A stretch of 64,000 bases of DNA from an uncultured Lachnospiraceae bacterium (GTDB taxonomy: Bacteria; Bacillota; Clostridia; Lachnospirales; Lachnospiraceae): the NCBI GenBank assembly GCA_934351925.1, contig CAKRJT010000003.1, positions 1 to 64,000 on the forward strand. Reading direction: 5' to 3'. Shown piece after piece: positions 8,416 to 17,847 of the stretch. The translations under genes were made by a program, and so were the position numbers. Every line of letters starts with the position of its first letter. The stretch's first letter is position 1. The notes under the pieces were generated by a model. It was not told where the DNA came from, made no database searches, and worked only from the letters and a program-made list of their open reading frames with translations.

Positions 8416-9135
8416 TCAGAGCTCTATAATGACAACAGCTATATTATCTTTTCCGCCATTCTCATTCGCCCTGTCTAACAGCTTTCTTGTCTTGTCCTCG
8501 ATGTCTAAGCCGGATGATATAATCTCTTCAATCTCGTTGTCATCCACCATATTGCTCAGTCCATCAGAGCACATAATAATTCTGTTTCCGGCAGTCAGCT
8601 CCGCCTCGAAGAAATCAGCCATAACTTCTTTGGCTCCGCCGATAGCCCTGGTAATCACATTCTTTTTCTCATGCCTGCGTGCTTCGTCACGATTAAGCCT
8701 GCCCAGTGCAACCATCTCCTCCACAAGAGAGTGGTCTCTCGTAATCTGAGAAAGCTTACCGTCATATAAATATAATCTGCTGTCTCCCACATTAGCAACA
8801 TACATTGATTCCCCGATAATTGTGCACACAACCAAAGTAGTCCCCATCCCTGAGTACTCCTCAGACTCTGCCGCCTTTAAAAGCAACTGCTTATTAGCAT
8901 TAACAATGGCGTCATTGATTATGGTTATGGGATTGTCTGAACGCGAATTCTCGATATTATTTATCAAAGACTCCACTGTATATCGTGAAGCAAGGTCACC
9001 CGCCTTATGGCCTCCCATGCCGTCTGCCACCAAAAACAGATTCGGGAGCTTGCCTACAGGTTTCAGACTGCAATATATATAATCCTGATTAACCTCTCTT
9101 ACTCTGCCAACATCTGTAGCTGCATATGCCCTCAT
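8416..9135 (-). CDS. prpC: PrpC/Stp-type PP2C protein phosphatase
   Basis: Metal-dependent phosphatase that reverses PrkC phosphorylation. PP2C motifs in order: TDVGRVREVNQD (7-18), VADGMGGH (36-43), GDSRLYL near 118, DHSLVEEM and CSDGLSN near 190, supplying the metal-binding aspartates. Soluble, 239 residues, no membrane segment. GGAGG lies close to the ATG. It sits between rlmN and prkC in the conserved rlmN-prpC-prkC-rsgA order. Confidence 0.95.
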   Translation of the reverse strand: MRAYAATDVGRVREVNQDYIYCSLKPVGKLPNLFLVADGMGGHKAGDLASRYTVESLINNIENSRSDNPITIINDAIVNANKQLLLKAAESEEYSGMGTTLVVCTIIGESMYVANVGDSRLYLYDGKLSQITRDHSLVEEMVALGRLNRDEARRHEKKNVITRAIGGAKEVMADFFEAELTAGNRIIMCSDGLSNMVDDNEIEEIISSGLDIEDKTRKLLDRANENGGKDNIAVVIIEL

Positions 9136-9158
9136 TACATTCCTCCACGCGTATCTAT

Positions 9159-10238
9159 TTATTCCGCGTTCTCTTCGTCTAAACGGCTTTTGCGTAACTG
9201 TCCGCAGGCACCGTCAATATCTCTTCCCATCTCTCTTCTTATTGTACATGCAATCCCATTTTTTTCAAGAAGATTTTTAAAATTGCTTATCTGCGGGCCT
9301 TCCGTCTGCTTAAAATCCCTCTCCTTTATCGGATTTACCGGTATAAGGTTCACATGGCAGTTCATACCCTTTATAAGATGTATAAGTTCCATCGCCTGCT
9401 CCCTGCCGTCGTTCACCCCTTTGACAAGACTATATTCATATGTAATTCTTCTCGAGGTCTTATCCACATAATACCTGCATGCATCCATAAGCTCCTCAAG
9501 CGAATACTTGTTTGCTACAGGCATCAGCGTCTTTCTAAGCTCATCATTCGGTGCATGAAGGGAGATTGCAAGATTAACCTGAAGCTGTTCGTCAGCAAAC
9601 TGCCTTATCCTTGGCACAATTCCACAGGTTGATATCGTCAGGTTTCTCGCACCGATGTTAATTCCGTTCTCGTCCGTGAGCAGCGTTATAAATCTTCTGA
9701 CATTGTCATAATTGTCAAACGGCTCTCCGGTTCCCATAATAACGACATGAGATACTCTCTCGCCTGTATCCGCCTGTATTCTGTATATCTGGTCAAGCAT
9801 CTCCGACGGCAGAAGGCTTCTTGAGAGACCGTTAAGTGTCGAGGCACAGAATCTGCAGCCCATGCGGCACCCCGCCTGAGAGGAGATACATACCGAATTT
9901 CCAAAACGATATCTCATAAGCACACTCTCTATGAGATTGCCGTCCGTCAGCTTAAAGAGGTACTTTGCCGTACCATCTATCGCAGACACCTGCTTGTCAA
10001 CCTGCGTCACCACAGTGAGCGGGCTTATGCCTGCCAGTTTCTCCTTCAACAGCTTAGGGACATTTTTCATATCGTCGTAATCTGTTATCAGTTTTTTGTG
10101 AATCCAGTCGTACACCTGCACAGCCCTGAATTTTTTCTCACCTAGTACGTCTATAAGCTCTATAAGCTCCGGCTTTGTGAGTGATTTAATATCGTCATAC
10201 GGAAGCTTCAGACCATTTTCTGTCATACCGTTATCCAT
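9159..10238 (-). CDS. rlmN: RlmN, dual-specificity 23S rRNA/tRNA m2A methyltransferase
   Basis: Radical-SAM enzyme that makes 2-methyladenosine at A2503 of 23S rRNA and A37 of some tRNAs. The [4Fe-4S] cluster motif is CRMGCRFC (Cys124, Cys128, Cys131). A C-terminal cysteine in DGACGQLR, near residue 346, matches the one that forms the methyl-transfer intermediate. 359 residues, full length. GGAG lies 7 bases before the ATG. It is the gene after rsmB with a gap of 17 bases. Confidence 0.95.
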   Translation of the reverse strand: MDNGMTENGLKLPYDDIKSLTKPELIELIDVLGEKKFRAVQVYDWIHKKLITDYDDMKNVPKLLKEKLAGISPLTVVTQVDKQVSAIDGTAKYLFKLTDGNLIESVLMRYRFGNSVCISSQAGCRMGCRFCASTLNGLSRSLLPSEMLDQIYRIQADTGERVSHVVIMGTGEPFDNYDNVRRFITLLTDENGINIGARNLTISTCGIVPRIRQFADEQLQVNLAISLHAPNDELRKTLMPVANKYSLEELMDACRYYVDKTSRRITYEYSLVKGVNDGREQAMELIHLIKGMNCHVNLIPVNPIKERDFKQTEGPQISNFKNLLEKNGIACTIRREMGRDIDGACGQLRKSRLDEENAE

Positions 10239-10255
10239 TTTTGTTCTCCGTTTTC

Positions 10256-11626
10256 CTATATCCTTTTAAGCTTTGCCACAAAAAAGCCATCACATTCATA
10301 AACGCCCGGAATAAGTGTAAGCATACCATCAGCCGCATCCTTCACAAGCTTGTCATAAAATATGTCTCCTGCTTTTTTGGCATCCTCTATGAGTCCATCA
10401 GGAAGCGACGCCGATATATCAACCGTCTCAAATCCTTTGCTCTTAATATATCGTACATTTTCCTCATTTTCCTGAGGATTAAGCGTACATGTAGAGTACA
10501 CTATATACCCACCATGTTTTACATAACTGCACACTGAATCTAAAATACTTCTCTGCAAGCTTACTATCCCTGCAATTTTATCCTTGCTTACATTATATTT
10601 TATGTCAGGCTTTCTTCCAATTATACCGAGTCCTGAACATGGCAGATCGGCAAGAAGCATATCCGCACTATCGTCGTCACCCACATTGTGCATGGCGGCA
10701 TCTGCAATCTCCACCGTCACACTGTCAAAACCAAGCCTCTCCACATTCTCCACTATCTGCTCCGTCTTTCTCTCGGAAACGTCTCTGGATATGACATGGC
10801 CGGTTCCACCCATCGTAAGCGCTGCAAATATGCTCTTTCCGCCGGGAGCGGCACACACATCGAGCACCGTGCTGTCCTTATCCGGCGCTGCTATCACACC
10901 TGCTAACATGCTGCTTATGTCCTGTATATTAAACAGACCCTCGCCAAATTCCTGTATATCGTCAAGATAATTATAGTCAGATAATATAAAGGCGTCCTTC
11001 ACATAAGGCGCATCCTTCACGGTAATTCCCTGTGCTGTCAGTCTTTCAACTAACTCCTTCTTCGAAACTCTCACCGTGTTCGTCACAGCCGATACCGCAT
11101 GCTCCTTCAAAAAGCTCTCAAGCATAAGCTTCACAGCCTCCTTGCCGTAAGCCGACGTCAGCATGTCAATCAGCTCCTGCGGAACAGAATATTTTATGCT
11201 GTAATCGTCAGGGAGCTCCATCTGTGCGAGCTGTCTGCTTATATTTCTTAACACACCGTTCACAAAGCCGCTCAGGTTGTTGAATTTTCTCTTCTTGGCA
11301 AGCTTCACAGCCTCATTGCAGACAGCACTCACCGGAACCTGCTCCATGTACATCATCTGGTACACACTCATACGCATAAGATTTCTTATAAGCGGCTTCA
11401 TCTTATTTACACGCACAGAAGACACTTGGTTAATTACATAATCAAGTGTCAGTCTGCGTTCCATTGTTCCCTTTACAAGTCTTGAGATGAATGCCCTCTC
11501 ATTTTTCTCGAGATACTGGTATTTGCGGAGTGCCTCATTCAAAAGAACATGTATATACTGCTCCTTCTCATTCACTTCCATGAGAATATCAAGGGCTATC
11601 TCTCTTTCATTTATCGTATTAGTCAC
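10256..11626 (-). CDS. rsmB: RsmB, 16S rRNA m5C967 methyltransferase
   Basis: SAM-dependent methyltransferase with an N-terminal NusB-like RNA-binding domain (about 1-130). Catalytic-domain motifs are DVCAAPGGKS (256-265, SAM), DLPCSGLG (327-334) and YSTCTL with the nucleophile Cys380. 456 residues. It starts with GTG at 11626, preceded by AGAGGAAG at good spacing, and overlaps the upstream protease gene by 8 bases, which suggests translational coupling. Confidence 0.95.
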   Translation of the reverse strand: MTNTINEREIALDILMEVNEKEQYIHVLLNEALRKYQYLEKNERAFISRLVKGTMERRLTLDYVINQVSSVRVNKMKPLIRNLMRMSVYQMMYMEQVPVSAVCNEAVKLAKKRKFNNLSGFVNGVLRNISRQLAQMELPDDYSIKYSVPQELIDMLTSAYGKEAVKLMLESFLKEHAVSAVTNTVRVSKKELVERLTAQGITVKDAPYVKDAFILSDYNYLDDIQEFGEGLFNIQDISSMLAGVIAAPDKDSTVLDVCAAPGGKSIFAALTMGGTGHVISRDVSERKTEQIVENVERLGFDSVTVEIADAAMHNVGDDDSADMLLADLPCSGLGIIGRKPDIKYNVSKDKIAGIVSLQRSILDSVCSYVKHGGYIVYSTCTLNPQENEENVRYIKSKGFETVDISASLPDGLIEDAKKAGDIFYDKLVKDAADGMLTLIPGVYECDGFFVAKLKRI

Positions 11627-12329
11627 GATTTCTTCCTCTCAGCATAAGTAATCTTGCAAGCTGTATGATGGCTGTGGCAGCACTTGCCACATAAGTCATC
11701 GCTGCCGCACTAAGAACCTTCTTCGTCTGCTCCACCTCTCCGTCGTAGAGTATACCGTTATCAGCCAGCAGCGTGAGTGCCCTCGATGAAGCGTTGAACT
11801 CTACCGGCAGTGTCACAATCTGAAAGAGCACTGCAAACGAGAAAAGTATGATGCCTATATCAATAAGCATGCTAAATGAACCAAAGAAAAGTCCAAGCAA
11901 AATAAGTATAAACGAAAACTGTGAACCAAAGCTTGCGATAGGGAAAAGCATCGTCCTGAATCTTAAAAACGAATATCCCTCGTCATGCTGTATGGCGTGT
12001 CCGCACTCATGTGCCGCAACGCCTATCGCTGCCACCGAGCGTGAATTATAGGTGGCATCTGACAGATTGAGCGTCTTGTCCGTCGGATTGTAATTGTCCG
12101 TGAGGTTTCCTGCTATGTGCTGTATTCTCACGTCGTATATTCCCTTTGAGTGAAGTATTCTCTCCGCCGCCTCAGCCCCCGTAAGCCCTGTACGGCTCTG
12201 TACTTTGCTATACTTAGCAAAGCTTGAGGAGACACGGATTTGTGCCACTATTGCTATGATACCCGTGATGATAAGCAAAAACCATGTCGGGTCATAGCCG
12301 TAGCCGTATGAGTAATAAGCTAATGCCAT
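11619..12329 (-). CDS. Membrane zinc metalloprotease, YugP-like family
   Basis: 236-residue membrane protein with the zinc-protease motif HECGH at residues 107-111, followed by AIQHDEGY as in the YugP/Zn_peptidase_2 family. One hydrophobic helix lies at about 17-31 and two more follow the active site. Its substrate is unknown. The start is the ATG at 12329 (AAAGGA 9 bases upstream); the reading frame extends 36 codons further upstream into a palindromic element, but without a ribosome site. Clostridia often carry this gene between fmt and rsmB. Confidence 0.85.
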   Translation of the reverse strand: MALAYYSYGYGYDPTWFLLIITGIIAIVAQIRVSSSFAKYSKVQSRTGLTGAEAAERILHSKGIYDVRIQHIAGNLTDNYNPTDKTLNLSDATYNSRSVAAIGVAAHECGHAIQHDEGYSFLRFRTMLFPIASFGSQFSFILILLGLFFGSFSMLIDIGIILFSFAVLFQIVTLPVEFNASSRALTLLADNGILYDGEVEQTKKVLSAAAMTYVASAATAIIQLARLLMLRGRNRD

Positions 12330-12370
12330 GTGTATCAGTCCTTTCCATGAAAAAATATTTAATAACGGAC

Positions 12371-12513
12371 GTTGTGCAATTTTTTCTATATTACCGCTGG
12401 GCACGCTCTCGCTACATTGTAGCACATAGCGGCGCATAAGCGGCTAAATAACAGCCGCCAAACGCCGATGGCTACAAAGTACCCAGCTTGCAATATAGAA
12501 AAAATTGCACAAC
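12371..12513. repeat. 143-bp intergenic palindrome with 22-bp perfect arms
   Basis: The outer arms at 12371-12392 and 12492-12513 are perfect inverted repeats of 22 bases. Inside, GTAGC/GCTAC (12419-12423 with 12471-12475), CGGCG/CGCCG (12430-12434 with 12463-12467) and GCGGCT/AGCCGC (12440-12445 with 12453-12458) nest around a 7-base loop. The whole stretch can fold as one long hairpin in either strand. It fills the gap between fmt and the protease gene and has no open frame of its own. It may be a MITE-like insertion or a structured RNA. Confidence 0.7.
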
Positions 12514-12546
12514 TGTTCATTAAATTAGAGTTTAGAGTATTTACCT

Positions 12547-13494
12547 CTATCTAGTGTTTTTTAACACAACTCCTTCTGCCAGCTTATAGCCGCGCAGAAA
12601 AGCCGCTGTGTCCATGCGCTTCTTGCCCTCGAGCTGCACCTCGTTCACTCTGAGCATGCCTGCGCCGGTTGTAATGTCGAAGGTGTTTTTGGTTACGTTG
12701 GTTATTATTCCGCATTCGGACGGTCTGTATTCCTCGCCCGAACCGACGACGTCTGCACCGAAGAGCTTTAACATCTTTCCTTCAAGGAAGGTATAGGCCG
12801 CCGGAGCAGGGTCAAGTCCTCTCATAAGTCTCTCGAGCTCCACGGCGGGTCTTGTAAAGTCAAGATTGCCGAGGCTCTTGTCTATCATGGAGGCGTAACA
12901 GGTATCCCCTTCCTGCTTCACCGGAGTGATCGTCCCGGCTTCCATGCCTTCGAGTGTCTTAATAAGAAGCTTCGCACCGACAACCATGAGCTTATCGTGA
13001 TAGGTCTCATAGGTCTCCTTAGGAGCAATCTCAACCGCCTCCTTTAAGAGCATGTCGCCCGTGTCAAGCCCCTTGTCCATCTGCATTGTCGTGACACCGC
13101 TGACCTTCTCACCGTTTATGATGACCCACTGCAAAGGTGCGGCACCGCGGTACATCGGAAGAAGTGATGCGTGTACATTTATGCAGCCGTACCTGGGAAG
13201 CGTTAATACGCTCACCGGAAGAAGTTGTCCGAATGCGACAACGACTATCACATCGGGATTGATTTTTTTCAGTTCCTCCAGAAATTCCTCGTTCTTTCTT
13301 ATTTTTTCCGGCTGGTATACCGGTATTCCATGTGCCAATGCCTCCGCCTTGACAGGTGTCATAAGAAGCTCTTTTCCCCTGCCCTTCGGCTTGTCGGGCT
13401 GTGTGACGACCGCTGCCACCTCATGCCCCGCCGAAATAAGCTCCTTTAAAGTTCCAACGGCGAAATCCGGCGTTCCCATAAAGACTACTCTCAT
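12547..13494 (-). CDS. fmt: Methionyl-tRNA formyltransferase
   Basis: Adds the formyl group from 10-formyl-THF to initiator Met-tRNA. The N-terminal Rossmann part opens MRVVFMGTPDFAVGTL. The active-site stretch NVHASLLPMYRGAAP (106-120) supplies Asn106 and His108, and Asp144 lies in GLDTGDM. The C-terminal OB-like domain is present; total 315 residues. GGAGG lies 6 bases before the ATG. It follows def, which removes the same formyl group from nascent proteins. Confidence 0.96.
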   Translation of the reverse strand: MRVVFMGTPDFAVGTLKELISAGHEVAAVVTQPDKPKGRGKELLMTPVKAEALAHGIPVYQPEKIRKNEEFLEELKKINPDVIVVVAFGQLLPVSVLTLPRYGCINVHASLLPMYRGAAPLQWVIINGEKVSGVTTMQMDKGLDTGDMLLKEAVEIAPKETYETYHDKLMVVGAKLLIKTLEGMEAGTITPVKQEGDTCYASMIDKSLGNLDFTRPAVELERLMRGLDPAPAAYTFLEGKMLKLFGADVVGSGEEYRPSECGIITNVTKNTFDITTGAGMLRVNEVQLEGKKRMDTAAFLRGYKLAEGVVLKNTR

Positions 13495-13556
13495 CTAAAT
13501 CCTCCATAATAACTGCTTCATCACCGCCATGCAGTGACCTATATATTAAAATAAAT

Positions 13557-14048
13557 TTACTTTCTGTGCTTTTTCTTCTTATCCTCTGCCGACTCCGTGT
13601 CAACGAGATCGCCCTCGACAAGCTCCGTGTAGAGATGTCCGTCCAGATGTGCGAGCTCATGGCATATAGCGCGTGCAAGAAGCTCCTCTCCCTCTATGAT
13701 ATACTCGTTCATCTCCTCGTCGTAAGCCTTGGCCTTGACATAGTTAGGTCTCGTCACATTTCCCGCCTTGCCCGGAACACTAAGGCAGCCCTCGCTTCCC
13801 GTCTGGCTTCCGCTCGTCTCAAGAATTTCAGGATTAATCATCACAATCGGACCATCTCCGACATCAATGACAACTATTCTCTTTAAAACTCCCACCTGCG
13901 GTGCCGCAAGCCCCACACCGTCAGCTTCATACATTGTGTCGAGCATGTCATCAATAAGTGTAAGTGTACGATCGTTAACCTCTTCTACCTCCCTGCATAC
14001 CTTGTTAAGGCAAGGGTCTCCGATTGTTCTAATCTGTCTAAGTGCCAT
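13557..14048 (-). CDS. def: Peptide deformylase
   Basis: Metalloenzyme that removes N-formyl from nascent polypeptides. All three motifs are present: GVGLAAPQVG (44-53), EGCLSVPG (86-93) and HELAH (130-134), with metal ligands Cys88, His130 and His134. 163 residues from the ATG at 14048, which has GAGG upstream; the longer frame from 14102 overlaps priA and is not needed. The C-terminal tail is lysine-rich. Confidence 0.96.
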   Translation of the reverse strand: MALRQIRTIGDPCLNKVCREVEEVNDRTLTLIDDMLDTMYEADGVGLAAPQVGVLKRIVVIDVGDGPIVMINPEILETSGSQTGSEGCLSVPGKAGNVTRPNYVKAKAYDEEMNEYIIEGEELLARAICHELAHLDGHLYTELVEGDLVDTESAEDKKKKHRK

Positions 14049-14076
14049 TTTATTTTCCTCTTTTCTTATTAATATC

Positions 14077-16326
14077 TTACTGGTTAAAATCAAACTGCAC
14101 ACTCACCATCTTGAAGTCCTGCTCATGTTCCCTTATATACATCTCTAGTATATCCTTAACCTGTGTCAGAACTGTGTACTGTTTATGTTTAAAAAATAAA
14201 AGAACCGAAAAAATATCATTAAGTTTATAAACCGAAGCCCTCGACGGGCCTATAGCCTGCGGCATTTCCAGCCCGGTGTCTTTGCATATTTTTTCGAATT
14301 TCCTAGTCGCCACATTCAAAAGCCACATAGGTGCATCATTCGCAAATGGCTCATATTTTGACGAGACCTTCACCGTCAGAAGATTGGACACGGGCGGATA
14401 ATCCATGAGTTCCCTGTACATTATCTCCTGCTCATAAAAGCCATCGTAATCGTGATGCATGGCGGTCTGAATACTGTAATGTGACGGGTCGTACGACTGT
14501 ATAACGACGTTGCCGCGCTTCGTTCCGCGCCCTGCCCTTCCTGCCGCCTGCGTAAGAAGCTCAAAGGTTCTCTCCTGCGCCCTGAAATCCGACGAGTAGA
14601 GCGACAAATCCGCGAGAAGTATTCCCATGAGGGTGACATTAGGAAAATCATGTCCCTTCACTATCATCTGGGTGCCGACAAGTATATCGGCATTGCCGCC
14701 TGCGAACTCCTCAAGTATCTTCTCGTGACCATCCTTGCCCTTGGTCGTGTCAAAATCCATGCGAAGAACACGCGCCGTTGGAAAGGTATCCTTTACCGCC
14801 TGCTCTATCTTCTCGGTTCCCACCTTGAAACCGCCTATATATTTTGACCCACATTTCGGGCACAGTTTCTTGTCCGGCTCGCTGTAGCCGCAGTAATGGC
14901 ATACAAGCCTGCCGTTGTTGTGCGCCGTCAGCGCGATATCACAATGAGGACATTTTATCACATGTCCGCACTCTCTGCAATTAATAAATCCGACATAGCC
15001 GCGCCTGTTCAAAAAGAGCATAATCTGCTCCTTATTTGCAAGGCGCTCCTCCATAAGCTTTTTAAGCTTCCTGCTGAATATTGATTTGTTCCCGCTCTTT
15101 AATTCCTCGCGCAGATCTACCGTCTCGACCTTAGGAAGTATGCTCTCCCCGGCTCTGTTGTCAAGCACAAAAAGCTTATACTCGCCGCTTCTCGCTTTAT
15201 AGTAGGCATCTACCGACGGTGTCGCAGAGCCGAGAATAACCGATGCTCCACACATTGATGCCAGCTCAATAGCTGTCTCCCTCGCGTGATACTTAGGCAC
15301 CGTATCGCTCTTATACGCCCCCTCATGCTCCTCATCTATGACAACAAGCCCAAGCCTGTCAAACGGCGTAAAAAGTGCCGAACGCGGGCCGATCATAATA
15401 TTTATCTCGCCCCTTTTTGCGCGCAGATACTGGTCATAGCGCTCTCCCTTTGACATTCGCGAATTGAGTATCGAAACCTGATTTCCGAACCGCCTGTAAA
15501 AGCGCATAACAGTCTGGTAGGTAAGTGCAATCTCAGGAATAAGCATGATAACTTGTCTGTCCATCGACAGCACATGCTCGATTATTTCCAGATACACCTC
15601 GGTCTTGCCGCTGCCCGTTACACCTTTTATAAGGTAGGTCGCGCGCTTTCCGGCATCGTAGTCCGCAATAATTGAATCTGCCACATAGCTCTGTTCAGGA
15701 TTTAGCTGACACTTAGCAGTAGGAGCGTACTCTCTGTTAATCGGGTTTCGGTAAACCAGGTTATCGTCCTTAACAATCACGCCCTGTTTTATGAGCGCAG
15801 TGATTGTGGACGCAGATATGTTAAGCTTCGATTTTATCATGCTCTCGTCGAGCACACCGTCCCTAAAAAGAGCCTCGACAAGCCTCTGCTTTGCTGCATA
15901 GTGCTTTTTCTCACACTCGGTCAGAAATGCAGTGACCTTTTCATCGTCAGAACTGTACTCCTCCGACAGCGAGATGGTGCTCTGCGTCTTTTCCCTCACG
16001 GTCTCCTTGACCGGCAGAACGGTCTTTAGTGCCTGATTGATGGTGGAGCCGTAGTTGTGCTTCATCCAGTAGGCGAGCTTTATCATGCGCCCGTCTATGG
16101 ACACCGCATTGCCGACAAGCGACTCGATGGGCTTCATTCTGTTCACGTCGAACTCAGCCTCGTCCGTGATATTGACCACATAGCCCGTTATCCTTCTGTT
16201 TCCGAAGGGAACATTTACCTGAGAGCCTATCTCAACACTTCCTAAAAGCTCATCAGGCAGAATGTACTGGAATGTCTTATCAAGTTTATCAACGGAAATA
16301 TCAACTATGATATCTGCAAACCACAT
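14077..16326 (-). CDS. priA: PriA, primosomal replication-restart helicase
   Basis: Superfamily 2 DNA helicase that reloads the replisome at collapsed forks. Walker A GVTGSGKTE is at 235-243 and the DEEH box at 331-334. Eight or so cysteines in CxxC pairs (about 450-500) form the two zinc sites inserted between the helicase motifs. About 749 residues. The start is the ATG at 16326 with GGGGG upstream; an in-frame ATG at 16344 would overlap murE. Confidence 0.94.
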   Translation of the reverse strand: MWFADIIVDISVDKLDKTFQYILPDELLGSVEIGSQVNVPFGNRRITGYVVNITDEAEFDVNRMKPIESLVGNAVSIDGRMIKLAYWMKHNYGSTINQALKTVLPVKETVREKTQSTISLSEEYSSDDEKVTAFLTECEKKHYAAKQRLVEALFRDGVLDESMIKSKLNISASTITALIKQGVIVKDDNLVYRNPINREYAPTAKCQLNPEQSYVADSIIADYDAGKRATYLIKGVTGSGKTEVYLEIIEHVLSMDRQVIMLIPEIALTYQTVMRFYRRFGNQVSILNSRMSKGERYDQYLRAKRGEINIMIGPRSALFTPFDRLGLVVIDEEHEGAYKSDTVPKYHARETAIELASMCGASVILGSATPSVDAYYKARSGEYKLFVLDNRAGESILPKVETVDLREELKSGNKSIFSRKLKKLMEERLANKEQIMLFLNRRGYVGFINCRECGHVIKCPHCDIALTAHNNGRLVCHYCGYSEPDKKLCPKCGSKYIGGFKVGTEKIEQAVKDTFPTARVLRMDFDTTKGKDGHEKILEEFAGGNADILVGTQMIVKGHDFPNVTLMGILLADLSLYSSDFRAQERTFELLTQAAGRAGRGTKRGNVVIQSYDPSHYSIQTAMHHDYDGFYEQEIMYRELMDYPPVSNLLTVKVSSKYEPFANDAPMWLLNVATRKFEKICKDTGLEMPQAIGPSRASVYKLNDIFSVLLFFKHKQYTVLTQVKDILEMYIREHEQDFKMVSVQFDFNQ

Positions 16327-16340
16327 TTTAAGCCCCCATG

Positions 16341-17822
16341 TCACTGCTTCGCAGCGGCACTCATTTCCTCAAGCACTTCCTTTATAAGCACTCTCTCGTC
16401 CATAGGGTATTTCACACCCTTAATCTCCTGATAGTCCTCGTGTCCCTTTCCTGCGAGCACGATTATATCGCCCTCCCTGCCATGCTCTATCGCATAGCGG
16501 ATAGCCTCCTTGCGGTCAGGAATTTCTATAAATTCGCCGCCCGTCTTTTCTATGCTGCCTCTTATGTCTGCGATAATATCAAGCGGATCCTCATATCTTG
16601 GATTATCCGAGGTTATTATCGTGAAATCCGCAAGTTTTCCCGATACCTCACCCATCTCATAGCGGCGAAGCTTAGAGCGGTTTCCGCCACAGCCGAAGAC
16701 GCTCACAATCCTCTTAGGATTATACTCCCTGAGCGTCTCGAGAATACTCTTCAAGCTCATGGCATTGTGCGCGTAGTCAATCATAAGAATGAATTTGTCA
16801 GAAACCTTCACAGGTTCCACTCTTCCCTTGACCGCAACGGTCAGAAGAGCCTCCTTGAGTTTCTCCTCATCGACCTTTAAATGTCTTGTGACGGCAACGG
16901 CGCAGAGTGAATTGTACACGCTGAATCTGCCCGGAAGCGAAAGCTTGATATGAAGCTTCTCACCTTCTATATCGTACTCCGTGCTGATATGTCCCGGCTC
17001 ATGTATATACTGGATATTCACGGCTCGCATACCGGCACCCTCGTTAAGCCCGTAGGTCTCAACAAGGCAGGTGTGTCCCTCTAATACCTGCGAGGTGTGC
17101 TCATCGTCGAAATTGACGATGCCCGTCCTGCACTGTTTAAAAAGGAGCCCCTTGCAGTGCATATAGTCCTCAAAGCTCGCGTGCTCATTAGGTCCAATAT
17201 GGTCGGGCTCGAGATTAGTGAAAACACCTATGTCGAACATGATGCCCGCACATCTTTTCATCATAAGAGCCTGCGAGGACACCTCCATGACAACACACCG
17301 GCAGCCGTTGTCAGCCATCTCCTTAAAATATCTCTGCACATCGTAGGATTCCGGCGTAGTATTCGCCGACTCAATATGTCTGGAGCCTGTTATAATCTCG
17401 ATGGTACCGATAAGTCCCGTCTTATAGCCACAGCTTTCAAGTATCTCGCGAACCATGAATGCCGTCGTGGTCTTTCCCTTCGTGCCCGTAATTCCTATCG
17501 TAAATAATCTCTTGGCAGGATGACCGAAATACGCCGCTGATACAAGCGCAAGCGTGTTCCTGCAGTCAGCCGCTGCAATAAAAGCCGTATCTTTTCTATT
17601 ATCGGTAATCTCAACCTCATGCTCCGTAATAATCGCGGCAGCCCCCTGCTTAATCGCCTCATCTATAAAATCATGACCATCAAAAACTGTTCCCTTAATG
17701 CATACAAAAAGGCATCCCTTTACAAGCTTTCTCGAGTCGCAGACGAGCTCCGTAATCTCAATATCCTCACTGCCATTATACAATGTGTAATCAAGCTCTG
17801 AAATCAATTCCTTTAATGTCAT
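16341..17822 (-). CDS. murE: MurE, UDP-MurNAc-L-Ala-D-Glu:meso-diaminopimelate ligase
   Basis: Cytoplasmic Mur ligase that adds the third stem-peptide residue. The ATP site TGTKGKTTT is at 112-120, and HCKG carries the lysine that is carbamylated in this family. Residues 406-409 read DNPR, the motif that marks meso-DAP rather than lysine enzymes, so this organism probably has DAP-type peptidoglycan. 493 residues. It lies downstream of murF with a 25-base gap. Confidence 0.94.
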   Translation of the reverse strand: MTLKELISELDYTLYNGSEDIEITELVCDSRKLVKGCLFVCIKGTVFDGHDFIDEAIKQGAAAIITEHEVEITDNRKDTAFIAAADCRNTLALVSAAYFGHPAKRLFTIGITGTKGKTTTAFMVREILESCGYKTGLIGTIEIITGSRHIESANTTPESYDVQRYFKEMADNGCRCVVMEVSSQALMMKRCAGIMFDIGVFTNLEPDHIGPNEHASFEDYMHCKGLLFKQCRTGIVNFDDEHTSQVLEGHTCLVETYGLNEGAGMRAVNIQYIHEPGHISTEYDIEGEKLHIKLSLPGRFSVYNSLCAVAVTRHLKVDEEKLKEALLTVAVKGRVEPVKVSDKFILMIDYAHNAMSLKSILETLREYNPKRIVSVFGCGGNRSKLRRYEMGEVSGKLADFTIITSDNPRYEDPLDIIADIRGSIEKTGGEFIEIPDRKEAIRYAIEHGREGDIIVLAGKGHEDYQEIKGVKYPMDERVLIKEVLEEMSAAAKQ

Positions 17823-17847
17823 GTCAGTTCTCCTTTTATATCACGCA

